This document shows, one piece after another, positions 43,287-55,189 of a DNA stretch of 64,000 nucleotides. Within the stretch, counting starts at the first letter, position 1; each line of letters begins with the position of its first letter. The position numbers and the translations under genes are program-made. Source of the DNA: Cristatella mucedo (lineage: Eukaryota > Bryozoa > Phylactolaemata > Cristatellidae); assembly GCA_009760855.2 (NCBI GenBank), contig WPIO01000053.1:1873501-1937500 (forward strand). The letters run 5' to 3'. The notes below the pieces were generated by a model. The model worked only from the letters and a program-made list of their open reading frames with translations, did no database searches and was not told the DNA's origin.

Positions 43287-43440
43287 AGCGAGGAGGCTCT
43301 ACCGATGCGTGTGCACTGTCGGGTGACTGCCGATGCGCATGAACTTCGGGAAGGTTCTATCGATGCGTATGCACTGCTGGGAGGCTCTACCGATGCCTGT
43401 GCACTCTAGTGACTCTCGAGTAGTGACTCTCGAGCTAAGC
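43287..43440. repeat. About 30-bp imperfect minisatellite, 4 units
   Basis: Units of the form GGAGGCTCTACCGATGCGTG followed by TGCACTGTC recur at about 43289, 43320, 43350 and 43379 with substitutions. A 14-bp TAGTGACTCTCGAG doublet follows at 43408-43436. Confidence 0.8.
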
Positions 43441-44450
43441 TGTTTCCCCCAAAGCGCACAGTCAAGCTGTCTTTCCGAGAAAGCTCCCGTCACGAGCGTG
43501 CGTCCTTGAGTGTGCAGCTAACGAGTCGTAGTAGCCGCACCAATACTATCACGTTCGCAGATAGATAGCGAAGATCGACGGAAATCGAGAAGACAATTTA
43601 TAACGAGCCTTGTCTTAGCATAGAGGACGTACGCTTCGTAGCTGCAGAGTAGCTAGACAACAGCACCGACTTCAGCGTACCTCTGACTAATGACCACTTC
43701 AGATTTTATATTTTCCTGTCTAAACCATAGATTGTGACATATCCGCTGGCTAATTCTTTTAATTCGCAAACTAATAATTATTTTAGTGCCTTCTTAATCT
43801 CGCCGATTTAGCATGCTAACGCGTCAACTACTACTTGGTTAAACATCCTATACAGTCTCCCTACGTTGTATGTCTCTTCATGCACAGCGGCCAGTCTCCC
43901 ACGAATAAGTTTTGGGCTTAGTCTTCTCCCCTGCAAATGGGCTAAATTGATTGATTGAATCGATTACGGGTGGGTATTTTTTTCTCAATTACAATGTGGT
44001 GAAGTTTACAAGAGCGGTGAAACTACTGATTTCATTATCGAAAATCTCTCAGGACTGGAAGTAAAGGATAAAGGGTTAACCTACGGGTATGTTGCTGGAT
44101 TTCCGCTGAGTTAGCTCTAATATATAACGGAGCAAAGTTATTAGGGACTACGATGTTATTGGTCAATTGCATCTGCAGAGCTCTGGCTGAAAATTAGCAT
44201 ACAATATTATAAATAGATGGCCAATTATAATTCTGTGTACAAATGGGTAATGCAACTTCACAACATCGCAATATCACATCTTACTGGAACGATAGATCGC
44301 AATAGGGCAACCTAAACGTCAAAGGTTCACAATATGATCAATTTTCGGTTGAATTTTACTTTCTGGACTCTCACTATGATGAGACCTCAAAACAGTATTA
44401 AAACAACACTTGCTGATTCAGCTTTCTTATTTGTCATCTCATTTGTATAT
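43441..44450. other. Unassigned
   Basis: No gene recognised; becomes AT-rich after 43690. Confidence 0.5.
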
Positions 44451-44451
44451 C

Positions 44452-44580
44452 CACAGAAGACCCTTACTTGCTATCACCACCAGTTGGAGTTGGCAATAAA
44501 GAATCGTCCACTGCATGATTCGAACTCACGACCTCGATCATGAGGAGCGAAAACTTTACTCATTGGCTATCGCGGCCCTT
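44452..44580 (-). repeat. SINE-2
   Basis: A minus-strand copy with a box B complement in GATTCGAACTCACGACC and a degenerate body. Confidence 0.8.
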
Positions 44581-45056
44581 AACGATTTTAACACAGTGCC
44601 TTTTAGACCTAAGCGAGGTGATGAGAGCTCAAGAAGGATTTCCTAATCAATGTAATCAATTTCTTCTGAGAGATCTAGCAAAAATAGTGGGGAGACGCTA
44701 GCTAGGTCAACATTCCTGAATGAATAAGTCATTATTCACTCGAAGCAGCTCTGACTCTGTGGAGTGACAAGCTTGAACACCTTACTCGCTTTGCTTGAAA
44801 AATGGAGTCACATGCGAGTCACTACCTGGTCTGTCGCTACTCGCTCTTCGAGACGAACGGAAGTAGCAAAACTAAGCGGAGGTTGTTCAAGTTACTCCGG
44901 TCGACTGTCCACCTTTTACCATTGGTCGCCTAAAGTTACCAAATCTGACAGCTGCCACAAATAAGTGCTGCCTAGAAATATGTCGCAGATACTAGAAGTC
45001 TGCCGACTCCTTTTGTAGAATCCTGACAACACATATTTTCTATTCGGCTCCATTTT
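44581..45056. other. Unassigned, with a LINE scrap
   Basis: At 44735-44772 a minus-strand scrap matches the LINE RT segment at 55715-55740 (GACTCTGTGGAGTGA). No gene. Confidence 0.4.
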
Positions 45057-45057
45057 A

Positions 45058-45315
45058 TTTTAATAATAATAATAATATTGCACTTGATAAAGCGCCCTCA
45101 GAGAACTTAATCTCTTTCTAGGCGCTTTACATTTGCTGCAAAGTGATATGCAATAGAATAGTAAGTAAAATCATGCTTGAAAAACAAACAAAATGAATAA
45201 TATGGTTAGGGGTGACATGCACAGGGTCAGCATGCAAATGTGGTTAGTGGCAGCATGCAAAGTGTCAGCACGCATAAGCACATCAAGGGCGAATCACAGG
45301 GACCCACTAAATGCT
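45058..45315 (-). mobile_element. LINE family 1, 3' end
   Basis: A minus-strand copy from an (AAT)n start through the terminal block (45085-45130) to the 3' UTR (45305). Confidence 0.9.
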
Positions 45316-45387
45316 CAATATTTGCATCATTCGGCATCCTCTAGTGGCTCCCACTTGACATTGCTGCCAGCATAGAGAACTGTCTGT

Positions 45388-45890
45388 AATGTAATGTAAT
45401 GTAATGTATCTCCGTCAGTAACTCCACAAAGTCATAAAGACCATGTGGGCGTTACGAAGGAGAGTTTTGTATAGCGCACTCACAGCCTAAGCGGCTTTCG
45501 GTACGCATTCGATAGCCAACAGACTTCGTCTCACGCAACAAAGAGAAAGTGGGAAGCATAGCAGAGTTAGGAGAGCAGTTGAGGTAGTGAGTAGCATAGA
45601 AGTAGCAGTTCAGGACCGCTGAAAAAGATGTGCCATAGTCGGCAGTTGGAGAGTAGATGTCGTTGCGTAAGAATTGTGGAAGCGAGTTCCACAGTCTCGG
45701 ACCTGCAGAGCTAAAGCTTCTGTCGCCAGCTGTCTTTAAGCGGATGAATGGGACAGCTAATTTATTGTCCACACAGGACCTGAGGGCGCGAACAGGCTGA
45801 AACTGATGTAGCAGTTCAGCTAGGTATGAAGGAGCCAAGCCGTGGCGGGCCTTGTGGGTCAGCGTAAGAACTTTACCAGCACACACAGTT
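45388..45890 (-). mobile_element. LINE family 2, C-terminal ORF and 3' end
   Basis: On the minus strand an open frame of 144 codons (45886-45452) holds TLTHKARHGLAPSYLAELL, SFSSAGPRLWNSLP and a C-rich end; the 3' UTR and an (ATTAC)n tail follow. Nearly identical to the plus-strand copy at 57945-58440. The second LINE family is CR1/L2-like by its HGLAPSYLAELL segment. Confidence 0.9.
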
Positions 45891-46100
45891 GGACGTAGAC
45901 ATAAAATGTTTGTCTGCTGTGGACAGTTCCACCTGCAGTTGTGCGTCCCTGGTGCTACGAAGGCAGGGACATCGGGGAAACTTGGCTAAACCACCTTGAA
46001 GACCTATCCTCGGGACTATTATGCACGCCACCAATTTAGTGATGTCTCCTGTGACCTCTCAGTCGAGATTCTCCAGAAAGCGTGTTGACTTAGAGGGCCA

Positions 46101-46260
46101 CGATGGCCCAGCTGGTAAGGTGAACGCTCTCAAGGCCAAAGTCGTCGGTTTGAATCCAGCAGTGCGCGATCATTTATGGCAGCCCGCAAGCGGTGGCGAT
46201 AGCCGTTAATGCTCTCCTGGCGATATGCAAATGAGGCTGCTAAATCCGATAATGTTTTGA
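46101..46260 (+). repeat. SINE-2
   Basis: Box A TGGCCCAGCTGGTAAGG, box B GGTTTGAATCCAGC and body CGCAAGCGGTGGCGATAGCC. Confidence 0.88.
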
Positions 46261-46394
46261 CGTCGCTGTTGCAATCGTCTTTGAGGGACATTTACCAAGC
46301 AAGAAGGTGCAGGCACCCACAGGTCGAGTAGGATCTCTACCGGCGTTGCAACTCCGCCCCGCTCGACGTGTTGACTGTAGGTTGACTCGCGTTG

Positions 46395-46622
46395 ACTATA
46401 GGGGCTTCTTATTGCCTCAAACAGTCCGGCCATATTATGGCAGACGCAGATCGCATCTTAACGGCTCGTGTGCGTATACCTGCTTACACTTTACCTGCTG
46501 CTTGCCTATGTTACTACCAAGCATTTGGGAATGCGTTTTACGCAGCATCTCTTAAGTGCCTAGAAAGAGACTAAATTCTCTGAGAGCGCTATACAAATAT
46601 ATTATTATTATTATTATTATTA
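46395..46622 (+). repeat. LINE/SINE-type 3' tail
   Basis: The block TAAGTGCCTAGAAAGAGACT and TCTCTGAGAGCGCTATACAA with (ATT)n (46553-46622) is shared by LINE family 1 and SINE-1. The upstream part is unassigned. Confidence 0.75.
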
Positions 46623-47045
46623 AGAAGCTTTAGCAAGCTCGGTGAAGTGCTTGCTCTGAGAGCGGTGAATTGCAATTTTGACTCGATAATTCGTTCTTTC
46701 GGAGACGGCTGATCTCTCTACGGAGAATTGGCTGAGCTGAGCTGAGATCGGGCCGGTGTAACACCGGATTGATGAACGAAGGAAAGTCCACATTCGTGAC
46801 AGCGTGTGCGACAGCACTCTTGCCAGTCTGGCGCTTGGAAGAGTCCACGATGTACTTCCGCTGCTTCGGCGGTCGAGTGGGATTCTTGTTTATGAGACGT
46901 GAATGCCAATATCTGGCTGTATACAGTTGCTTATAGAAGAATTTTCGGAGTTCTTCGATAAAATGTGTGTGTGTGTGACAGGCCGCTACTGACTGCACGA
47001 GACATTCAATGTTCACGTCGACAATCCTAGCAACAGCCAGGTCCG
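46623..47045. other. Unassigned
   Basis: No gene recognised. A GCTGAGCTGAGCTGAGA doublet lies at 46731-46746. Confidence 0.5.
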
Positions 47046-47049
47046 CTCA

Positions 47050-48005
47050 TTTCTTGACTGCTTGGAGAACTTTTGGTTCGGTCCAACACGTTAATCATAA
47101 AACTCACGTCGGCGACCAAATCCTAGATCTCTTTATCACTAAGGATGTCTGCCCCTGACCTTGTGGTGTGCCCGCTGACCTTCTCGGATCATTGTTCGGT
47201 CTCGTTTACCGTTCCTGCTCCCTTGAACGTACATGGTAATGTCAAATTTGTCCAGCGACATAACTTAGAAAGCATTGACCAAGACAAGTTTTTTAAATCT
47301 GTGTGTGGTGCAGGTGTTCTTGTTCTGCACCCAGACTCGACCGACAGCTTCGATACCCTCACTGATGCAGTGACCATGACATTGACGAGTGCGCATGAAA
47401 AGCTCCGGTACAATGTGTCAGTCTCGTACAGAGTCAGGGAGATTCCTTTCAAAGTAAAAAGAAACTTCAACAGACGCTCCGCATCAGGCGGAGGCTTGAA
47501 CGCTCCGCATGAAGCGAAGGCTTGGACGCCGCTTTTTAAGAAGTCCCGAGTCCGATGAAAATCGAGTCATTTTGCAAAGGCTTCCTTCGAGTCTACGCCC
47601 GGAAGCTTACAAAATCCGGGCCTTCGTTTTTCACTCGCAAAACAAAGTCCTGCCAGTCAGACCCAAAACAACTTTAAAAGACTGTAAACTATTTGCAGGC
47701 CAACGCAGAGAGGTCTCACTCCCAAGATATTAACGGCGCAGCTGAACAGTTGCCAGCTTTCTTTACTGGAAGATGTGTGCACATTCGTGCTTCCATGAAG
47801 CCCCCCTCCGACTAAAGCAACAGCTGAATGACAACCTGTGACCTTCCTTAAAAGATTTTCCGATGTTTCTGCATACGATGGGGCTAAATTAATAAGGTCT
47901 ATTAAAAAGAGTTCGTCTCCTAAAGATCTTATACCGTCATCTCTGTGGTCTTTGCTGGCAGACCAACTTAGCCTAGCCTTCGAAGGAGCGCTAATGGATA
48001 GCAGA
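47050..48005 (+). pseudogene. LINE endonuclease-RT linker relic
   Basis: Contains the end of an endonuclease domain (LDLFITKD at 47120-47143; FSDHCSVSF, the catalytic SDH, at 47184-47210) and a linker with long open frame 47145-47558. From about 47838 an RT N-terminal lead-in follows (RFSDVSAYDGAKLIRSIKKS). It is broken by a stop and frame changes and ends at about 48005 before AT microsatellites. The divergent sequence indicates a third or older LINE lineage. Confidence 0.7.
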
Positions 48006-48485
48006 TAAGATAACACTGGCCATCCTGGAACGACGACAAAATAATAAGGTATTACTACTAATAATAATAATTATATATACATATATACAATATAATAATA
48101 ATAATAAACTAATAATAAGGTATTGCCAAGTAACTTCATCGTCACATTTTAATCAATAATAGAATGAAGTTTGCTCTTGACTTCCGGGTCCTTAACAATT
48201 TTCACGGTGATTGTCAAGAAGACAAACCACTACAGTTTTCATGCGGGCCGCAGCAGTTGCTAAATGGCGATACATAGCACCAAAGAGTGGCTACGCACGA
48301 AACCCCAACGACCGCAGAAGATTATTTTCCATATGCCAGAAGTGAATTCTCGAAAGAAATCTGTCTAAAGAAGTTGCACAAAGGAGACTGATTCCATAGT
48401 AGCTTAAGGCGTACGCTTCGCTGCGACGTCGTAATAGCTAGCTTGGCACTTTACATACAAGCATGGGTACTTTAAGAAGCCGCGA
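48006..48485. other. AT-rich spacer
   Basis: Interrupted (AAT)n and (ATA)n runs at 48047-48125; the rest is unassigned. Confidence 0.6.
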
Positions 48486-48488
48486 ATC

Positions 48489-49126
48489 TTAGCGTTTGCC
48501 GGTCAGCACTGCCAGTGCTTCTTTCGTACGAGAGATTCTACGTTCGAGGCCGATTAAACCACCGTTAATACTTCTGGTGATGGTTTCGTAGTCCTGCCCG
48601 TCAGCCAGCTCGTTTAGGCCGTTTGCTTTCCATAACCAGCCAGCTGTCATGGCGGCGTAGTTCGGCGTAGCAACCGAGTCTGGATCCGCTACGAAGTTGA
48701 CGTCCAGCGCCCCCCCCCCCCCGCCTTTCTGTAGTTGTCTCTGCCTGTCAGCTGGATGAGGCCGCGGCCGCGGTAGCGATAGCCATCGCCGGACCGTTCG
48801 TCGCCATTGCCCAGGCGGTCGGCATAGACCTTGTTAGCAATCCTCTCGGGATTTCTCTGGTAGGGCACAGCGTCCTCGACTTTGACGAATCGTTTGGGCC
48901 AGGTGCGGAGCAAAGCTTAGGCCGAGTAGTTCAGGTTCTCCCAGAGCTCTTTGAAGTTACCGCTCTCGTGCGAGCACTGGCCAATGAAAGCGGCCCTTCG
49001 ATATGGAGTGCTCACCTCAAACCTCTCGAAAGTATCGCTCAGCGGTTTGGCCCACGAAGAGTCAATGCCAAGCTCGCTCAGCTGCTCAGCACTGACGCTC
49101 ATCGGTGCCACGGGGCAGCCCTCCAT
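48489..49126 (-). pseudogene. Bacterial/phage-type GH19 chitinase-like (endolysin-like) gene with two breaks
   Basis: Encodes a glycoside hydrolase family 19 domain, which cleaves chitin or peptidoglycan by acid/base catalysis. On the minus strand from the ATG at 49126 (or 49102): SAEQLSELGI, then the catalytic HESG (residues 53-56), NLNYSA, a TAA stop (48917-48919), then without further loss [22 protein letters not shown], and the GH19 signature [14 protein letters not shown] (about residues 116-129). A 13-nt C run on the plus strand (48710-48722) shifts the frame; in the next frame [26 protein letters not shown] and ITRSINGG continue to TAA at 48489-48491. Whole gene about 212 codons, one exon, the usual length for the compact bacterial/phage class. 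Its nearest type is bacterial and not animal, so horizontal transfer is inferred. Confidence 0.85.
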
Positions 49127-49199
49127 CCGCCTACCGAGCGCGAACAGTGGGGAAGTCCCGTGAGTACCCCGTGGGTTCTCCTAAGTCCGGCAGTAGTAG

Positions 49200-52100
49200 G
49201 AGTTATCCCTCAAAATGGCCGCTAATAGGGGGAGTTGTCCCTCCAAAGCATGTTTAAAAAATATTGTTCGAAGACGAGTAAACTGATTGGCATGAAAATT
49301 GGCATGAAGAACACTGGTACCATTAGCTATCGTTTGATATAATATATGGTTTTTACCTTATGATGACCTTTAAAAGTCACATATAGGACTGCTGGTAAAA
49401 GGCAGCTCCTCAGTTTTCCGGTCAGAAAAGTGTTTTTGTAGAAATATAGCAAACCACTCAAAAAATGCAAGACATTCCACTTGTCACTCTGCCCCACAAA
49501 AAACTTTAAAATAAATTTTTTGACATCTTAAACTGTTGACTGCCATCACGAACACAGCTCACGGACACTTTGTGACAGGCACATTATATGCATACACACC
49601 CATCGTGCATACATGCCCAGGTGGGGAGTGACAAGATAGGCGAGCTCCACCTATATTCCAAGTTTCACGAAGATCGGCCCAGTATCGACCAAGTTGTACA
49701 CTGTACCAGGTACCAAGTACTACTGTTGTGACAGCACTCAGAGAAGCCAATTTAAGGTGCCAAAGCATGCAGGTGACATGGAATAACAAGAGCGTTACTT
49801 TATTTGTCGCCATACAACATCAAAACACATACTTAGGAGCATGTAATTCAAATTTCACGTTGATTGGGTCACAAGTAGCCTACCTGTGACATTTTTACGC
49901 CATGTGAGTGTAAGGATGACAAAGGCTTAGCACGACAAACACAGCCAGTTTTGACCAAAACAAGTCAATCTACTGAGGTCCAATACGCATGCGAGAAGGC
50001 TGGAATGATTCTGTAACTACAATCAATCATATATTCCAAAGTGTTAAGGTTATCGGATCATTATTTTAGGAGATATGACATTAATGACAGCAGGCATTGG
50101 ACTGTCGTTTGCGGATAAACTTGAGAACTCCAAGCTATAACCAAGAGGCAGCACTAGAAAACGCTATCACCGCACGAACATTCAATATTATTCAACATTC
50201 AACATAATCAATGAATAGATTAATATGGATCTTAGCAATAGGTCAACCTAAAAAGATCCTTATACAGCCTAAGCAGATCATATCCGCGATAGGTCTCATA
50301 CCTCAGGCCGGCAATCCAGGCTACAGCCGGGCGGCTCACCGGCATTCGCCAATACAAATATCCAACTATTAACGACATAAATGAGAACTTGAAATCACCT
50401 AAATTTCCTTGAGTAGAAATGAATCAACATTTTCAGACTGGCTTCCAGTAAACGACGCGCTATTTCCACCCAAGTCACCACGCTGACCGGCCGCAGAACA
50501 AAGGACCACTTGCGGCCGCCGCCTCGTACGTAATTGCGGCTACAGGAACTGGATCAGCTGTCCCAGGATTCAGGCGGTGCTGTGATAATGGATTCCTTAG
50601 TTACGGCGGCCCCCGCAGCAGCAAATTCTCAATAACTTATCTCTAATGTTCGTCTACTGGCCGAATGACAGTCACTTCCGGTTTGTGATCCGATGTAAAC
50701 ATACCAATGTAAACAGGTTTCTGCCAAGTGAATAAGGGGTGGGCCTAGGAATGCCGTTTACCGCCGGTTGCTAAGGGCGGGGCGGGGAAGCAGAGGCGGG
50801 ACTAGGCACCCTGCCGATAGGGGGCTTACTCTTTTATGATCTTGTTATATTATCAGTCGGACGTGTCATCTCGAGGGGCGTGTCATTTCCGGGAAATTTT
50901 TACGTTTTATCATTCTCCAGTTATTTTTTGAGGGTCGGTTTGGGGCTGAGTAGCTTATATTCTCAGAGTTCAGCAGAAACCCGTAGTTCCGGCTCAGTTA
51001 TTTGTCAAAGAAAATTATTTTGTTGAGCTCGATGTACGACTTCAGGTTTCAATAGGTCTTACAAAATAATTTTATTGACCATGTTCCAGTCATCTTACAA
51101 CCACCAAAATTTGAGCTTGCATTTATAACTAGTTTATCTTTAATACGCGAATTTCAAATAAATTGACCATTTTTTGTGGACCTACCCCGAAGCTTTGTCG
51201 GGTAGGCTTGCACGTCGGTTGTTGGCTGAGCCAAAGCTTGTAGCTTCTCCCCGGCCAATCATTTCGTTGGCTTTTGATGATGAGAACGCGGATCTAGCTG
51301 ACCGAGTGGGAATCGTGGGGAAATCCCGCGAGTACCTCGTACCAACGACCCTTCTGAAATCAGCTGTTGCCTACCATTTTTAGTATCGGCTAGCTCACGA
51401 GCGTTAGATATATTCTTAAATTGCTAGCCGGGACTATAGGATTGACAGGCCGGCAGGACAGAGGCGTTTCTCGCTGATCAGCTCTTTAGCGCCCTAAAAT
51501 TGGCCGGCGCTGGGCTGCCGTTACAGCTATCCTCTGCTGTTACAGATTTGACCACGGCCAAGGTCGGCACCCTTTACTGAGCACGGCTAAGGGCGGTCGA
51601 GGCCGGCAGTCGAGGGAGAACAACAAGCCTGTGTGTACATGGCACTAGATGGCACTAGACTCTACTAACAGCTTCTTACACGGGCGATGCTGCGAGCTTC
51701 CGACGGGTGCGCTACGGTAATTGCAATCATTCATTGCATTCGGTAGGCAGCCGGCCTGAAACTGCAGCACGGCTTCCTTAGGCCAGCCGTACCTCCCTCC
51801 CTCCCACGTAGGCCGAGAGGGTCTCGCTGGAGCCGCAGACCTGTGAGTGACGTGACGCGACACAGGCGACGAGTGAAGGAGCCCCGCGAAGCAAGTGCGA
51901 GTTCGTACAGAGTTGAGCATGCACAGAGTCTCTTGTCAGGAGCTGCCGGAGGCGTTTGCAAATAGTTGAGTAAGCAAATGCTAACCGTTTGATTTTGTTA
52001 GTACCAAGATGACAGTGCACAGAATCGTCGAAGTCGAAGCCTGAACTGTGGGCATCTATTGATGTATGCTAGCAACCTTGCGTACTACTACTTTTCGCTA

Positions 52101-52550
52101 GAATAATTTAAATAATAATTAAATTAACGATTATTAAATATTAATTATTAATAATTATTACTAATTACTAATTGGTAATTGATAATTAATTTAATAATTA
52201 AAAAACTATTTTTAATGGATAGCCTGCGCCGCACGCCGGGTGCAACAAAATGCGAGCGTGGTCGGGCAGTGTGGCTGCACCGCCGAAACTGCTGCATAAG
52301 GATTTGGTCTGGAGCCGCGCCCGAAGAAAACAGAGTATTGCGTGCTGATCCCTTACGTCTGAAGCTTCCTTGCGTATGCAGTGCAATTGAGGCCTTGCTA
52401 CATGAACGCCTGTATAACAACTGTGCCCACTGCGTGTGCCTGTGAAAATAGTCTTCTAGCTTGTATGCCACGGTCCCATGTTCTAATTCGCTGCGATGAC
52501 TACTAACTTGCGTTCGCTTAAATTGTTTTATACGGAGCTGCCGATGCATT
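49200..52550. other. Unassigned intergenic DNA
   Basis: I recognise no gene in these 3.3 kb. Segment 49650-49700 (CCAAGTTTCACGAAGATCGG) has the look of an old dispersed repeat. GC-rich islands occur at 50440-50620 and 50740-50830. From 52090 to 52200 the DNA is almost pure A/T with short inverted ATTAATAATTA runs. Confidence 0.45.
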
Positions 52551-52551
52551 G

Positions 52552-52645
52552 CACATTAGCATGCTTCCTTTAATGCATGTGCAAAGTGGCTAGAAAGACA
52601 CACAGTTCCATGAGGGCGCTATACGAATGTATTATTACGATTATT
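52552..52645 (+). mobile_element. LINE/SINE-type 3' tail, decayed
   Basis: The degenerate terminal block GTGCAAAGTGGCTAGAAAGA and ATGAGGGCGCTATACGAATG with a short ATT tail. Confidence 0.65.
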
Positions 52646-55185
52646 TGGAGAGCTGTTCGGGAAGACTCATAACTGTCTGATTTTCATCTCTTGGGAATAG
52701 AGGGTGTGCACTGCATGGTACTCCTGACTTTTTTAATTCAGTCTTGAAAGAACGGCTCTTTCTGCCCTATAAACCCGTCTCCCATCCAATCAGGTTCTGG
52801 TGGAAGAGCTGTTGCCCCGCCTTCGGCGTCAGTCGCCTGCACGCATCTCCTTTATATCTACCATATATACGGTCTGCTGTGCTCTAAAACGTATACTAAC
52901 GTGTATTTGGATGCTTACAGAGAATGCAAGTTGGTCGAGCCCACGAGAAATAAGATGTGTCGCACCCAGTTTCTAAGATAAATGTGTTTCTTTGATAATG
53001 TCCCCCCCTCCCAGGACGACTGAATGCCGATGGCGCTATCCCCCTTGTATTAGGGACTAATTTCGGTGCCCCTGATTCAGCGCCCGGAGACCTGCTCCCT
53101 TCGGTATGCCACTGCTCCATTCGGTATGCCACTGCATGCACTAGGCAAAATATGCGCTCACTGTGACTGTTTGCTCGCGTCTGCCCTTTCTCCTGCCTTA
53201 ATGGACAATAGTATTAGCAATATGCCTTCGGGTGACTTGACAATAAGTTTACTTTTGCTTGTGAGGTTGAAAAGCCTGCCATTTTTTAGCGATCTACGAA
53301 AGATCTATTTAGCACCTGAATACTGACAGACCCGAAATGCTCTATGTTGAAGCTACTGACAGTTACCTGTGTTCGTCGTTTTAATATTTAGCTTATGAAA
53401 ACCCATTCACCTGTTGGGGGATTGCTGGCTATCAGCCGCTAGCTGCTCTTTCATAAATGGTTCCAAACTTCTCTTAGGATTCACGGGGGAGGGGCACGTG
53501 CTCTGTCATCTCTAGACTCGTAGTAGGCGAGCCGAGTAGACTGATAGGGCGCTGCATTTGCAGTGGAAATTACAGCCTTGTCTCGCCATCCAGACATTCT
53601 TGTCCAGGCATTCTTGTGCCGAGCCCTATTCTCCTCAAGCATGACAAGCATGACGTGCTTCTCTGTATGGATCATACGAACCTCTTGCATGAGACAGCGC
53701 TGCAACTACATAGGCCCGGACTTATCGTCATTAATGCCACTAGCTAGGGTGTGCTCACCAAACGGCGTTGGACTGAATTGCCAGTACAGCCGATACCCTC
53801 TGCGTCGCCGCATGGCCGCCAGCGTGCTCAACAGAGGCTCAAGGATCCCTCACTTGTAGTCAGTCTCTGCATCTGCATGTTCGTCAGCTGATTCACCACG
53901 TTTCTTACTAGCTGTACGTGCGAGCGGCTTCCAGTAATCCAGCGCCGAAGCCTGAATCACCGAGCGACGTGGAACGTTGCTGATCGGCTCCACTAGGCCA
54001 AAGGTGCACTTGCACGAGCAAGTATGCCGGCATCTCAGCGGCAGCGGCCGCCGCCGCCACTTCCGCTTGCTCGTCGCGCCTGTTCAGCCAAGACTAGCAG
54101 TGCTGACGTCACGAGCAGCTGCTGGGCTCACGATTCTGATGGAGCTCTCAGTGTGGAGATGGTCGGAACTGACGTCACGAGCAGCTGCTGTCCATACAAT
54201 CAAGGCTATTATCTCCGGCTCAGGATATCGACGCAGGAGACGACTAATCATTTGCAGTGGACTTTTGAAACGGCAAATAATTTACTACCAAGGAAGTTGT
54301 TTGTGTTAGTCGATAATTTGTTCTCTAATTCGCGCCCCCAGATGTCGCGAACAGTCACAATATGTAAGTGACCAGCAAGCAGAAAAGGTAATTTCATACT
54401 AAAGGTACTCAACTGACCAGCCTGGCCAGAAACCTTGACCCTGACCTTGACCCTGGTCGTAGTGCGATAGGGGCGCTCAAAATGACCGATAGTCAGGGAG
54501 CAGGCCTTCCTAAGAAAGCCAGATAAACGCAGCTATGACGATGAATTACAGGCTCCAACAGACGGTTGGAACCATCCGATCGGGCTGGTATCAGTCAAAT
54601 CGTTCCTATGAGTGATAAAGTTAGTATTTGACCTGCTGAAATTATTTTCCAATCGGTTCTGACACAGACCTGTGACCACAATGCAGACATAACTGGATAA
54701 GATGCTTCTGCTATCAAGTAGTGCCGAATAGTCCATGCGCTTTGTTTCACACTCTGAGCTCTCTCAGCACCGAAGCAAGTACAGGTGATTGCATTGCACC
54801 AGGTACCGGTACAAGTAATTGCACTGCGCCTGCATAAAGGCACACTCAGTGTCGCTGGCTAGCTGAAAGTAGATTATCTCTGCTAGTCTTACTAGACCTC
54901 ATTAACGCTCGATATAATCGATCGCATAGTTCATCTTGAGCAACGGTCAACCAGTCCGGGCATCATTGGCATAGTACTGTAGTGGTTTACGTCCAGCAGT
55001 TTCAATCTGGTGGATGATTTTAGTACCTGTAAGATACCATCAAACTTGAAGTGTGGCTACGCGAGGAATCCTTTCGATGTGCCATTCTTGTGCACGGCAT
55101 GCTGTAACTCAAGCAGATGTCATCGCGAAGCTACAATATTCGCTTTCATTTCTACTCATGTCATGCTTAGTCCAGCTATTGACAT
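52646..55185. other. Unassigned; one 20-bp direct repeat with CRE-like octamers
   Basis: No gene is recognised. CTGACGTCACGAGCAGCTGCTG occurs at 54101 and again at about 54169, each with a perfect TGACGTCA octamer. A TGACCCTGACCTTGACCCTG run lies at 54436-54459. Confidence 0.45.
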
Positions 55186-55189
55186 GATC

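Noticed and set aside
47145-47558. 137-codon frame as a host gene
   Set aside because: It begins within the LINE endonuclease SDH region and continues into the LINE linker.
53481-53705. Possible exon on the minus strand with a Lys/Arg/Glu-rich helix
   Set aside because: No family signature, no paired splice sites that lead to another exon, no neighbour exon found.
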